A stretch of 64,000 nucleotides of DNA from Omphalotus guepiniiformis (Eukaryota; Basidiomycota; Agaricomycetes; Agaricales; Omphalotaceae). How positions within the stretch are numbered: position 1 is the stretch's first letter; every line of letters starts with the position of its first letter. Below the pieces are notes generated by a model. That model saw only the letters and a program-made list of their open reading frames with translations. It was not told the DNA's origin and did not search any database. The stretch lies in assembly GCA_028554645.1 (NCBI GenBank), contig JAQOOI010000021.1, positions 868,001-932,000 on the forward strand, given 5' to 3'. Shown piece after piece: positions 47,294 to 59,722 of this stretch. Made by a program: the position numbers and the translations under genes.

Positions 47294-47690
47294 TCCAGTA
47301 GCTTAGTAACGTGGTCCGTGTTTCAGTCCACGAAGCAAGATAAGATAGGATTGCGAATCTATTTGCTTCAGAGTCGGGATCAGCGTCTGCTGGATTAGGG
47401 ACGCTGATGTTACTCTTTGCCTGGTGCACCCGCTTTAAAAGCGGTGAATTTTATTTCATTTGACTCTTAATGATTCTGGTGTTCAATTTGTTTCAGGAGA
47501 GAGGCACTGGGTGCTGGTTTACTCCTATCGGTAGTCTCGAGACGCGTTAAACGGTCTCGACAGATAGAGTAGGGCCGGAGTATTATGTAATTCTGTCTTT
47601 GTCCCCGAGGCTTCGTAAGTACCATCACTGTGTGCGAAGGCCTGAGCGCGCGACCTCTCCTCTCGAATCGACAAATCTAGGGCTTCCTGG
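47294..47690. other. Spacer
   Basis: About 400 bp between kinase B and the F-box gene on the same strand. Contains a short inverted repeat, GTCTCGAGACGCGTTAAACGGTCTCGAC (47534-47561). No gene seen. Confidence 0.5.
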
Positions 47691-49301
47691 ATGGGAATCT
47701 ACGATCTGCCAGTAGAGACGATAGAAGAGATTCTCCTTCATTCCGACCCTCTTGACGTTGCTGCTATCGCACTATGCTCCCGGTTCTTCTCTTCTGTGAT
47801 TTATAATGCGCCAGACGAACACTTGTGGCGAGCTCTTTACCTTGCGCAACCCTTTGATGATCCCACGAAATGCGTCTCTTACCTAGGATCACCGCGAAAA
47901 GAGCCGTTCAACTGGAAATCAGAACTCCAAGCTATAATTAGAGCTAGAACTGTCCTGGAGAACGTCTCGCTATGCAAACCACATGAGGCCTGTACCATTC
48001 TAGAAACGCTACTCAATATGGTTTGTTGGGTTCCCCCGTTGAAATACTCAAATGATCAACAAAACTCGTCGGACAATTTGCTGTGGGTCGTCGCTGTTAC
48101 TCGAGGCGGGGTGTTCCTCGATGAAGACAAGATAGGCGATCGGGAGCCTTCGGAAGAGGAGAGGCAGTTACGTTGTCAACTGCATACACTGTTGGGCATA
48201 ACTCCGTCCGATGCGAAGAAAGAGACGAGTTTGCGGGCTCGTGGGTTCGTCTATGACTTCCGAAACTATAATTGGGGGACTGAGTTTGGGCCATTTCGAC
48301 CCTCGAGTGCCGTTGGGAGCGGGTTGGGTCTGGTGAATTGGGTGCATATGAGGCATTTGCATCATCTTATTTCGCTGCAGCTGCTGGAGCTCCCAGATGC
48401 TGATACGTTCGGGGTGATCTTCTACCCATTGAGCTTACCGTTCACGCAGCCTGTCATTCCGGAAGGGATGAATCTAGATGAGGAAGAGGATTGGGTTGGA
48501 GTGAATGGTATCTGGCATGTTTCATTTTGTTTCTGTGATCACACTGTACTTTTACGCGAGTGGCCTTACTTTTGAAATTTGCGCATATAACTGACGTCTG
48601 TTGCATTTATAGATTATAATAATGAGTCCCCGGTGCGTTCAATTGCATCTTCTCCCGCAGAGGGTGTGCTTACTCGTGTACCCAGCATACCGGAGAACTG
48701 AACACGGATATCCTGGCTAGCCCTCTGTTCACTGAAATCTTTCGTACAATGGAGGTTACATTGCATGTAACGAAGACAGTGCCCGATCCCACTCATCCCG
48801 GTCGCCCACAGATTTATTTTGTCGGAGTCATGACCCCGCCATCTTCCTCTACCATCAACGGCTACGTTCGCCTGACAGATGACGGTCATATACGCTGGCA
48901 TTTTGTTAGTGAGGTCTTGTTCAACGCGGTTGATTGATACTAATGAAATGGATGATATAGGTATCCGGGGAGCATGGAAACGCTATATGGAGGTTCGATA
49001 GCACATTCCATCCGGTGTAACGCCTCCTCACATGCGTCTTTTAGCTCTGAAGGCGTCCAGGTTGGCGGCGTCCGATCATCATTTGGAGTACTTGTAAGCT
49101 TTTTGTCCCGTCCGCTAACTCCAATGTTCATTGTGTGCAGGGCGCATGGACAACAATCTTTCATCATGAAGATGATCCTGTCGGTGAGTGTAGGTTGTAT
49201 CTGAGTCTCCGAACGGCTGGTATAATTGCAGGAGTACAGGGCCTTTTTGGATGCGAAAACCTTTTCAGGATGTTGTGACGACAAATCCAATATCTAGATG
49301 A
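47691..49301 (+). CDS. F-box protein
   Basis: Start ATG 47691. The N-terminal F-box (MGIYDLPVETIEEILLHSDP, IALCSRFFSSV) is followed by EHLWRALYL and a long first exon. The C-terminal half matches a domain common in basidiomycete F-box proteins: WVGVNGIWHVSFCFCDH, EVTLHVTKTVPDPTHPGRP, GYVRLTDDGHIRWHF, SEGVQVGGVRSSFGVLGAWTT and GPFWMRKPFQD. F-box proteins link SCF ubiquitin ligases to substrates through Skp1; the substrate is unknown. The first intron is best read as GC-AG: the donor C/GCGAGT at about 48558 keeps the expected FCFCDHTVLL-H-YNNESP sequence, whereas the nearest GT donor in phase would delete CDHTVLL. The last acceptor is the second of two AGs, giving GPFW. Stop at 49299-49301. Confidence 0.85.
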
Positions 49302-49511
49302 CTATTTTCATTCCGCATTTCTTACATATGAATTACATACGTAGACTGCAAGCCAGAATCTGCCAGAAGCACTTTCGAATGAGCGTGAGAAAAAGTGCTG
49401 TCCCCCCGAGGCAGATTGAAATATATAGGCAGCTGAGCTAGATAATCATCGCCAACATATGCCTCGACATTGAACGCTCTCTACGTTGAACGTCTACCTT
49501 TAATCTTTCAA

Positions 49512-52500
49512 ATGTCTGACCAATCACCACCACCAAAACCCAAACCTGGATCGCTGCGCGACAGGATCGCTGCTTTTGAGAAGCCTGCAGTTGCAACTGG
49601 CAACGCCCCCCCTCCTGCGCCTCGCCCAAAACCTAGTGGACTATCGTGGAATCCTAGGCCAGCGTCACCGACAGGCGCTCCTGATATAACGACGTCGAGC
49701 GAGCAGCCAAAGAGGTTTGGCGGAGGCATGTCAGCATCAGATGCGAAGGAGAGCATCGGCAAGGGCGGTGGTAGCTTGAAAGAGAGAATGGCGGCTCTGC
49801 AAGGGAGGGGCGCGTTTGGAGCACCGGCTCCCCCGCCTTTAGCACCCAAACCTGCTGTTGAGAAGCCGAAATGGAAGCCCCCACCTCCTGTTGCTACACC
49901 TTCCGTTGACGACGAGGAAGGCAAGCCTGCTGAGCATTCTGGTGAGGCACCGATTGATGACGAAGCTTCGCGAGCCAGATCGCCCCCCGTATCGATTAGC
50001 ACGGCTGATGAGACATCGAGTAAGGTTTCGGGCGAGGAAGATGTTCAGGCCGAGAAACCTGAAGGGCGGGAAGGTGAAGTCGATCCAGAGGAGGAAGAGC
50101 GACAAAGACGCGCTGCTATTGCTGCTCGAATGGCTCGATTGGGGGGTGCACGAGTAGGGATGGGCGCCCCTGTATTTGGCAAGCCTGCGTACAGGAAGCC
50201 TGAAACACCGAAGGAAGAGGCACCCAAGACCATCTCACCGAAGGATGAGGTTACTTCTACCCAGCCAGCTGAAGCTGATTGTAAGTGGCCCCTTGTCATC
50301 AATTGGACATCTCTCAAGGAAGTGAATTATTTAGCTCGATCTCTCAAATCGCCTCCAACTGAAGAGCCTGAAGCACCTAAGACGGATGAAGCAACTAAAC
50401 CCGGTAATTCCTGTTTCTACAATGAATCATACTTTTTGAACTCAAGATGAGAAATCACAGATTATTTTGTTGGGGAGCGAAAGGCTTCGGACGCGTCATC
50501 CCTCCTTTCTCCTGGATCTATCACCTCCACCACCTCCTCGCCTCGTACTCCCAGTTCAATGCCGGTCCCAGCCGTCCCTCGTAGAGCTGGACCTCCGAGA
50601 AGGAAAGCCAAATCGCCTGCACCACCACCTGTCGAGGAAAGGCAAGGAGAAGCTCACAAGGGAGGCGATGAACCTCAACTCCCTGCATCGGAAGAGGCCG
50701 CCCATGTTCCTGCTGCCATCTCCGTTCAGAAACTAGATGTTAACGATATGGAGCCTGAGGCTGGCATAGGCTCTGCCAGTGTAGATATTACCCAAGCCGA
50801 GGTTGAAGAAGTACCTGCGCAGGTACTCAAAGACGAACCTTTGGTCAAGCAACTGTCTACTGAAGCCAGTGCTCCTGCCTTGGAAGAACTACCTGTTGAT
50901 GACGCGCATCCTGAGGCTTTACCTACAAGAGAAGCTCGCGCTATGTCGATCGAGGAAATACCAATTCCAACCTCTAAAGTTGATTCCGGTGAGCCAGAAC
51001 TGGTTGAGGAACCTTCGGAAGACATTGTACCTTCCCCGATTAAAGCTGTTGCGGAGGGTTCAATTTCAATTCCTACCGAAGAGGAAGAGGAAGATGAAGA
51101 AGCACGGAAGAAGAGGGTCGCAGAACGTCTTGCGAAGATGGGTGGTGTTAATCCATTTGCCCCTCTTCCACAGCAGCGTAAAACCAGTCTATCCAGTGAA
51201 TCTGGGGATGTGTATGCATCTTTCACACCCGCCAGCGCGAAGAGGACATCTACGAGCTCGACTTCAGGAGTGTTTCCTCCTCCCCCTGTTCGTCGTAGTT
51301 CACAAGCTAGTGCAACGTCCGTGTCATCTGCAGCTAGGAAGGCCAGCGTGGGTTCCATCCACATGGATGAACCAGAGGCAAAACCTGCAAGGAAACCGTC
51401 TCTAGATGGTAATTAAATTTCTTCTTATGTTACCCTGTTCCCCTGCTCATTTGGTTGTAATGGTCATGTAAACAATGTGATTGATGAATTGCTTCTATTC
51501 TCCCTCACTTCCAGGTCGAATAATCGACGTCAGTGCTTCTGCTCATGCAGGGATCACCGAGGAGCCGGAAGAACAGCAGGATCTTGAGCATGAGGATTTG
51601 GCGTACAATCATGGAAAATCGAGCACGACTTCGACTTCTGATACGCCAGACGATGGTATTGATACCGAGGATTGTTATCCTCACGGTCACGAGGAAGAGG
51701 AGGGGGAATCATCTGTAGAAGTGGCGGAAGTGGAGACACCTCGCGAGGCTGTACCACCCCCCCTTCCCCGACTTTCGACCCGACCTCTTGAAGCAGCGTC
51801 GGACGATGTATCTGATCTCGACACAGGATATGTTCCTCCTCCCCCCACTGCACTGTCTGTGGACACTGACGAGGAGCCTGTTGTCCCAAGGCATGTAAGA
51901 TCAATCCCGTCACCCCGAATGCCAGTAGTTCCTCAGGATTTTTCTGATGAGGAGGAGGACAAAACACCCCCCATCCCTGCGCCTCAACGTTCAATACCAC
52001 CACATCGATTAATCCCACAGCCAGTCGAAGATGAGTATAATGCTGAGGCAGAACAGGAAACAGAGGAAGACAGAGACCCAGTACCTGTTGCTGTGCGCCA
52101 TGAATCGTTACCCCCTGTCATAGCTCCTGATAGCGAATCTCCACGAGAACCTCTTCGCAGACTGCCTCCTCGTCCGGTCGTGGGTGATGATGGGGACGAA
52201 AGTGATGCTCCGTTGCCGCACCCTACTCACCGATCCATACCTCCTGCTCCGGCAGAAAGTGTTCTCGATACCACAAGTGAAGATGATTCACCTGCTAAGC
52301 CGATTCCTTCTTCTCGGCCGATGAGGTCCGTACCTCCTCCACCTCCAGTGCCACGTACAGCAGGAGAAGAGGAAGAAGACGAATCATTTGATGAACGTGT
52401 TGAAGAAGAAGTCATTCTACCTACACCTCCTAGGGGTGCGTTTCAGGCACACCAATCCTCTTTGGAAGATGAGCCGCTCATCATACCGCCTCCGCCATCG

Positions 52501-54539
52501 AGGCCGATCATCAATCCCGAAGATACGATTGCTCAACGTCGGACTTCGGTGCAGCCGACTCCCCTGCTACCGTCTGTTGTACCGGAGCAATCACCGCCAA
52601 ACCAAACGTCTACGTTGTCCGTGTCAGACCAAGCCAACAATGATCGAGACCGCGAGATCCTAGATGAGGAAGAAGGTGGTATGTGTGAAGAATTTCTTTG
52701 CCAATGTCAAGCAACCTCACCTTGAATATAGATCCCATTGACCCTTCTTTCCACAGTCCTCGTAGTCGAACGGCATCTTTTGCGAACTTACGTGACAGTG
52801 CCAACACTAGCTCTGCTGGAAGTCCCACTGCGGAGGTCCACCCTGTTACTCTGGAGCTGGAACAAGAACAAGAACAAGAACCAGAACATGTCGAAGACGA
52901 AGAACAGGTCAGACGACGAACGATCGCCGAAAGAATGGCCAAACTGGGAGGGATCAAGTTTGGTGCTGCGCCGTTACCTGTAAGCCGTCCTCCCCCTCTT
53001 CCCAAGGAGCAGGAAGAGGGGGAGACAGGGAATGAAGGTGATCCTGAGGAGGGGAGCGACGATAAGCCTGAATTGACTGAAGAGGAAGAGGAAAGAGCCC
53101 GTAAAGAGAGAATTGCCGCGAAGCTGGCTACAATGGGCGGTATGCGTATCGGCATGTCCCCTTTCGGTATGGTTCCAGGCAGAGTACCGCCTCAACCTCC
53201 TCGTTCCGCACCTTCAACATATTCTCCGTCCTCTTCTGCCGTCGATTCGCAACCATCACCTCCTGCCCCGGCTCGGCATCCGCCTCCCCTTCATCGAGCT
53301 ACACTTCCTCCCGTACCTCAAGCGATTGCCCAATCACAAGAAGTAGACTCCGAACATGAAAGTCAAGCTACTTCTGAGGATGGTGTCAAGGTCGAAGCTG
53401 AGGAGAGTGAGATGGAGGAGGTGAGCTTTGAAGACGCTCAATCGCAAGAGGAATTGCCTCCGCCACCCGTTCCCTCCCGTGGAGGAAGACGTATTTCCTC
53501 ACAGTACGCTCCTGAGCAACGTACTCAGTCTCCTCCCGCCCGTCCCCCTGTGCCTGCTGGAATGACGGAGGGACGAAGGGCGAGTATTCAAGCTTCTCGC
53601 AAGTCGTCTGTTGATTCCGTCCATGCGCCCCCTCCTCGTCAATCTTTGACATCCACCAAGCTACCGCACTCTCAATCTGATTATGTTATGGTGGAAGAAT
53701 CCGATGGAATGGAAGGTGTGAGTGAGATTACCCCTCCTCCACCGCCTCGACCAGCCACACGTCCACCACCTCGAGGAGTCCCTCCACCACAGTCCTCTTC
53801 AGATATGCCGGAAAGTATCTCCTCTCAATGGGAGCTCCCTTCCATTCCGAGTGTCGATTTTGGTACAGGGGCTGACTTGTCCTTGTCGTGGACGGACGAC
53901 ATACAAGCACCTTCTGCACCGCCTCCACCAGAAAAACCTGCTTCCGCCTTGCCAGCCAGCGAAGCCGGGCAGGTTTCCAGGGCTTCTGCAGATCAGGTGC
54001 TCAGTCCCGATGATCTTATGTCGATATGGGGTCGCGTTGGCGTTCAAGTTTGCGAAGTTGCAAGCTCTCTGCACGAAAAGTCGAAAAAGACTCTCATTGG
54101 TGATGGAACATACCATGGTTATGTCAACGCAACACTAAAAGAAGTTCCGAACGCCGCTCCTATTTCTCCTGATTCATACGGGTACTTGGTGTATCAACAG
54201 TCTGGTAGCTTAGTACAGAAGAGAGTGAGCGAAATCATGGCTGGCGACGTCATCTGGATGTACGACGCAAAATTGAAGGGACACAAGGGGATTCAGACTT
54301 ATCATCAAGCAGTTGGCTCGCCTCAACCCTTGGTCGGAATTGTGAACGATTTCGAGACGAAGAAATTCAAGGTACGCGTGTTCCAAGCAAATCAGCATGT
54401 CGGACAGCAGACCGTGGAGTCTGCAAGCTACCGTTTAGAAGACCTGAAGAGTGGAACAGTTAAAGTAAGTCGTGTCTCGCTCTCTACGTTGAATCTTGTT
54501 AAATGCTTCCTTCAGATTTTCCGCGTATTAGAAGCTTAA
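49512..54539 (+). CDS. Bbc1/Aim3-like actin cortical patch protein
   Basis: Start ATG 49512 (MSDQSPPPKPKPGSLRDRIA). About 1,580 residues, six exons with GT-AG introns at about 50281, 50405, 51412, 52679 and 54463. Most of the protein is Pro/Glu-rich disorder carrying a short repeated helix: SLKERMAALQGRG, ARMARLGGARVGMG, KKRVAERLAKMGG, RRTIAERMAKLGGIKFG and KERIAAKLATMGGMRIGM. Polyproline stretches (PPPPVP type) could bind SH3 domains. The conserved C-terminal domain from about 53850 (SVDFGTGADLSLSW, MSIWGRVGVQVCEVA, GDGTYHGYVNATLKEVP, GYLVYQQSG, KFKVRVFQAN, IFRVLEA) matches the Aim3/Bbc1 C-terminal fold. Yeast Bbc1 acts at endocytic actin patches and restrains Arp2/3 activation through type I myosin and Las17. 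No N-terminal SH3 domain is present in this version. Confidence 0.83.
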
Positions 54540-54820
54540 GATTCAAGAACGATTACAACGTGTACAATATTTTCTTTCCCCTGGATATGTTCAATATGGA
54601 TCGGATTCTCTATACACGTACATAGTACTCAATACAAGTCCGCATACTAAATAACTGCGGAAGCACTGAAAGAAGATCAAAGCAAGCTGATGCACTGTCA
54701 CGGTCACGAGGTGTGACATAGCGTTCCAGTGACAACCAACCTTGATTAGTATTGAACTTAGTCGTGTCTAGCTTTCTCCCTATCTTTGCTTGTGTCAATG
54801 CATTCATCTGCCTCGGTCTT

Positions 54821-57800
54821 ATGAGAATGGCGACAAAAAACTCCAGTGGAGGTATCAAAGCGATTGATGCTACCTCTGTGCATCGCATCACCTCAGGACA
54901 AGTGGTCATAGACCTCCAGACGGCTGTGAAAGAACTGGTAGAGAACAGTTTGGATGCTGGAGCGACGAGCATTGGTGAGCTTCTGAAATCTGAATCGATA
55001 ATTGATCTCCGATGACCTTGACCATGACAGAGGTTAGGTTTAAAAACTATGGACTTAAGACCATCGAGATCGTTGACAATGGGAGCGGAATATCTGAGGC
55101 TGACCATGACAGTATAGGTGTGTATCGTCTGAAATAGCTATTGAGACTTAATGACCTTGTTTCCGTTTGCGTCAAGGCCGTAAACACCACACGTCGAAAC
55201 TGTCGTCGTTCCATCATCTTACAACGCTCACCTCGTTCGGATTCCGGGGTGAAGCACTGTCTTCTTTGTGTGCCTTATGCGACAGCATAACGGTCACTAC
55301 GGCGACGGCAGAGACAGCACCTATGGGAGCTATAATTGAGCTAGACAAGGCTGGTGAAATGAAGAAGAGAGAGAAGGCCGTCAGGCAAGTAGGTAAAAAG
55401 TTACTATTCTATCATTTCCCCATATGTCCTATATCGACCTTCCCTGCAAATACTGAATTCTTTTCGTGTTTGTCTTAGCGCGGGACTACTGTCCTGCTCA
55501 CATCTCCGTTCGTTCCTCTGCCTGTTCGCCGGAAGGAGCTTGAACGTAATATCAAACGTGAATTTGGCAAAGCTTTGACTCTCTTGAACGCCTATGCTTT
55601 GGGCCCTTGCTGTGGTCTCGGTTCGTCAGATACAACCACCGATGGCAGCGTCACGAAAGGTCGTGCTGTGCGATTCATAGTGACCAATCAGCCTGAGAAA
55701 GGGTAAGCACTTCAGTACTCTCTGAACCGCGCCTTTTATGCTTTTTGGCATAGGTCTAAGGTCACCCATATATCTCTGCCTTTGCCTTCCCCGTCTGGTG
55801 CGGCGCCTTCTATTTGTGCTGGGGCAATTGCTCTGTGGGGTCCGAAAGCGCTTGATAATGTTATCGAACTTAAACAAGAGTTTCATGTTCCAAGGTGAGA
55901 AGAGTTGCTTCAAAGTCTTCTCGACTGTGCTGATCCCGACCTAGAATCATGGCTAAGAATATGAAGCAAAAGTCCAGCCAGCCGGAACAAGAAGATACTT
56001 TTCTGATTCGTGTCACCGGTCTTATCTCTTCTCCCACTCCTGTGCCTGGTTCAGGTTCTCGCTCAAACCTGGGGAGGTCAGGAAGTGACCGACAATTCTT
56101 CTACGTTAATGGCAGACCATGTGCACTTAACAAGGTACGCAACAATTTCTTACTACCACATCTTTGGCTAACTGCTTCTCTTCATGGCCAGATTCAAAAA
56201 ATGATCAACGAGACCTACCGTTCCTTTTCGCCCTCCAACTCGGGCGTGTCACAGTACCCATTTGTTGTCGCCGACTTTACAGTACCAGGAGACGCTATCG
56301 ATGTCAATGTCACACCTGACAAGAGAACCATCTTATTGCATGCTGAGACTCAGATCATCGATAGATTCAAAGTAAGCCTAGAATTTGAGTATGATGTTTT
56401 CCTACCCTCCTGAGCTATTGTTCATCAGTCAGCATTGGAAGATTTGTTCGTACCTACATGTTCCACATATGGTGTCAATGGTGCCTCGCAGAATAACAAA
56501 AGTGCATCTATGCCACAATCACGGGCGACTGAAGGCATCTCGAAACTGGCAAGAAGTGTATCTATGAAGCCCGCCCTATCGGACCGCAAAGGTTACGAAC
56601 ATAGTGATGCTGATGCTGAAGTTATGGATGAAGATGGTGAACATGTCGTCCAACGAATTTTACAGGGTGCGGTTGATCGAGGTCGCCAGACTGTTGGTCA
56701 ACCTGCGAACAGGAGCCGTTCCCAAAGCACAGCATGTAGCATACCCTCAACTGTCCATTCCCGTGTCCTATCCCATCCAAACGTCGCTGAAGACAGAAAT
56801 GACTCTCCGTCTTCCCAGCAAAAGCGTACTCTACGAGATGATCGATCATCCGCGCCTGAGGACCAAGACATGACTATGGCTGTCGACGATGATTCAGATC
56901 TCAATATACGACGCTCTCCCTCTGTAGACACTGCACATTCTGAAGGTCGCTCAGGTTCATCCTCTGATACTTTGCCTTCTTCTCTGTCACGACCGTCAGT
57001 TTATCCCAGTGTCATCCGAAAACCGTTAACGGAAAAGCCTGCAGTTGTATTGAATACCGGCAGCGCAATCTGGAACCGAAAGCAAAAAGGTTCTAACACT
57101 GGAAATGCGCAGGAGGAAACACGCAGGAAAAGTTGTGATGACGAGGCTGAGCGAGAACCTCCTCGTAAGAAGCGCAAATCCTCTGTATCCACCGACCGTG
57201 TTGCAGATGAGAATGAAGAAACGGATCAGGGCGATGATGGTCTACTTGCCAAGGATGACACGGTTCCGGCAAGAGATTTCCCTATCGCGACCCATATATC
57301 GACTACGAAAGTCATTCGTCAGACCAAACTCACAGAGGCTTTCAAGTTGAAGACGCCTCGAGAGGAGCTGCGATCCCGGCTTGTAGGATTTGCTCGAAGT
57401 GGAAGCCAATTACGACATGAACCGGAGAATGACGAGGAGGGAGATACAGATGAAGAGAAAAGCCAACTGGATACACGGCAGTCAGAGGGACCTCGGACCT
57501 CTCGTCGCGACGAGGAAGTAACTGAGGGAACGATACAGTCTCTATTTCTTCCTGAAAACGACAACACGGAAGATTCGATGTTGATTGATCTCGACGATGA
57601 ACCCACTTCTTCATCTGTGGTTACCTTTAACAGCTTTTCCTCCGAGGTTCCTGCATCAACTTCTGGGTTGGGAACAAGCGTCGATTCTGCCTCGTCGTCA
57701 GAGATCGTAGATCTTACACTCGACGACAGGTCCGATGACGTTTCGTTGGTTTCAGCACAGGCGGAATCATCTCAGTCACGGAACGACCCCATTGATCGTC

Positions 57801-58965
57801 CAGAAGTTATTCGAACGGCTTCTCAGACTTCCGGAAATGTTCATCTCCGTGTTGACTTATCTGCTATATCTGAGCGCTGGTCGAGGTTACACGACAGACT
57901 TCGGGCTGTAAACGCAAAGTCCATAGATCCTTCGGCTAATGCTGATACATTCGCAAAGTCATCGTTGGTTGCTGATGCAGGAGTTTCGAATATCGATGCG
58001 CAAGCTTCAGCTGAGGCTGCGTTGTCTCGTACCATTGATAAGAAGGATTTTGGTGAGATGGAGGTGATTGGTCAATTCAATTTGGGGTTCATCATTGCTC
58101 GAAGGCGGAAAGGGAGAATTGACGAAAACAATCGGGAGGAGGATGATATCGAGATGGAGGAGCCTTTTGCGTGCAACAAATATGCTTTCGACGATCTTTT
58201 TATAGTTGATCAACATGCTGCCGATGAAAAATACAACTTTGAAACTCTGCAGCAAACCACCAGGATTCAAAGTCAGAAACTGCTCAAGTGAGTGCTTCGA
58301 TGGTCTGGTTTGGTTTCTTCTCTAATCACAGAGCTGAAGGCCTCAGCCATTGGAGCTCACCGCTGCAGACGAATTAGTCGCCCTTGAAAATCTGGACATA
58401 CTAGAACGCAATGGATTCGAGATTGAGGTGCAGGGAGATGACGATGTAGGACCCTCTGAAGTGGACACTGACGAGGAACGAGAGCAAATACCCTCGCGTC
58501 AAAAACTCAAGCTCGTTGCTCAGCCTGTTAGCAAAGCGACTGTATTTGGCATGAGAGGTAAGAAGTTGGACTCCGCGCCCTACAATTTGCGATTGTGTTC
58601 TAACTTTTATCCTAGACCTGGAAGAACTTATTCAATTGATGCATGACCGGCCGTCAGGACAGATGGTCCGATGCTCCAAGGCTCGTGCCATGTTCGCAAT
58701 GAGAGCTTGCAGGAAGAGTGTCATGGTCGGGATGCCACTGACGAAAAGTCAAATGACTGTGGTCGGTAGCCAGTCAGGATCATTGACTTTGCAGCGCTGA
58801 CTTTCATTCCAGGTGGTGCAACACATGGGTACCATGGACCAGCCATGGAATTGTCCTCACGGGCGACCGACAATGCGACACTTGTGTGATTTGTCTAAGA
58901 TGGCATCGAAGACCACAGGGCCTTCCCGACACCAAGATATTGACTGGTCGACTTTCAATCAATAA
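54821..58965 (+). CDS. PMS1: DNA mismatch repair protein PMS1 (MutL homologue)
   Basis: The start is ATG 54821 or 54827. The GHKL ATPase blocks appear in order: [34 protein letters not shown], then the transducer domain with FFYVNGRPC and [11 protein letters not shown] long acidic linker follows. The C-terminal endonuclease domain begins at [12 protein letters not shown]. Its metal-binding motifs are all present: [12 protein letters not shown], the ACR motif ([11 protein letters not shown]) and [12 protein letters not shown]. It should form MutL-alpha with Mlh1 and nick the strand to be repaired in the nucleus. The linker contains KLTEAFKL, resembling a QxxLxxFF-like PCNA-binding peptide only loosely. 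Introns are GT-AG where checked, and length and order are as usual for the fungal family. The C-terminus faces the U2 gene. Confidence 0.94.
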
Positions 58966-59254
58966 TTCCTATACCACGCAACAAGTACATATCATAAATG
59001 CCACCCACACTATCAATGCTTGCTCATTCCATATTCCAATACTGCACAGTTGCTTTGTAGTCAAGTCAATAAAGGTGTAAATCAAATAAATGTCTTTTAT
59101 TATTCCAACGTTCAGTTCAACCAAGGTAAGATGAAGTATTTACAGAATCACTAAGAATAAGAAAAAGAAACCATCACAATCCTTTTGCTGTGGTCCACGC
59201 GCTGTCAACTGACAGAGCCTATGAAAGCCAAAGCAAAGGGAAAAAAGATGGATC

Positions 59255-59444
59255 CCCCGACGACACAAGCCAGTACTGCAATAGCAAGGTCATCGCGCCT
59301 CCGTGTTGCAAGCAGAGCACAGAGGACAGGGGCGGCAAAAATTAGATAACCAGATACAGAGGGCGGTGCCCTCGTAATAGTGGTTAAACTATTAAGAACA
59401 GATACTACACTTGATCTAAGCCAAAAGGCCAGAGTGGTAAGGAT
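59255..59444 (-). ncRNA. U2 spliceosomal snRNA
   Basis: On the minus strand the RNA starts ATCCTTACC at about 59444. It then shows the near-invariant U2 5' region: GGCCTTTTGGCTTAGATCAA directly followed by GTGTAGTATCTGTTCTT, which contains the GUAGUA branch-point recognition sequence. A following hairpin, an Sm-type site (CTAATTTTTG at about 59338-59347) and two 3' stem-loops can be drawn (CCTCTGTG pairing with CACGGAGG; CGATGAC pairing with GTCGTCG). The length of about 190 nt is like that of fission yeast U2. The 3' end is estimated from the last stem. U2 pairs with the branch point and with U6 in the spliceosome. Confidence 0.95.
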
Positions 59445-59464
59445 TCCAAATGGTCGTTGCCGCC

Positions 59465-59471
59465 TTATATA
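59465..59471 (-). promoter_or_regulatory. TATA-like box of the U2 gene
   Basis: TATATAA on the minus strand, about 21-27 bp upstream of the predicted U2 5' end, the usual place for a TATA-type element in fungal snRNA genes. Confidence 0.55.
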
Positions 59472-59722
59472 GTGAACATATTTGCGCACGGACCAACTTT
59501 AGGGCAGGGTAACTATACAGTAATACGTGTAAGGCTCAGTCACGACTCACACAAAAATATTTACAGTCCAAACAGATCAATTTAGCGTATACAATCAATC
59601 CTGTTTACTTGGTTCAAATAGTCCTGTACAAATGACACACAAAGTCCATCGTAAAATTCATGAAAAACAATGCAAAGTATAGCGTCCAACAGCAAAGCTC
59701 AAAAGACAATTCAAATGGTCAC

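Larger units (their letters stand above)
58966..59722. other. Spacer between convergent PMS1 and aspartic protease genes, containing the U2 gene
   Basis: Apart from the U2 snRNA gene (about 59255-59444, minus) nothing was recognised. The 95-codon open frame over the U2 gene on the minus strand is a by-product of the RNA gene. Confidence 0.6.

Noticed and set aside
50726..51364. 212-codon minus-strand open frame
   Set aside because: Antisense shadow of the Bbc1-like gene, Ser/Gly-rich and without any domain.
59205..59489. 95-codon minus-strand open frame with a hydrophobic look
   Set aside because: Most of it is the U2 snRNA gene; the apparent protein is a by-product.
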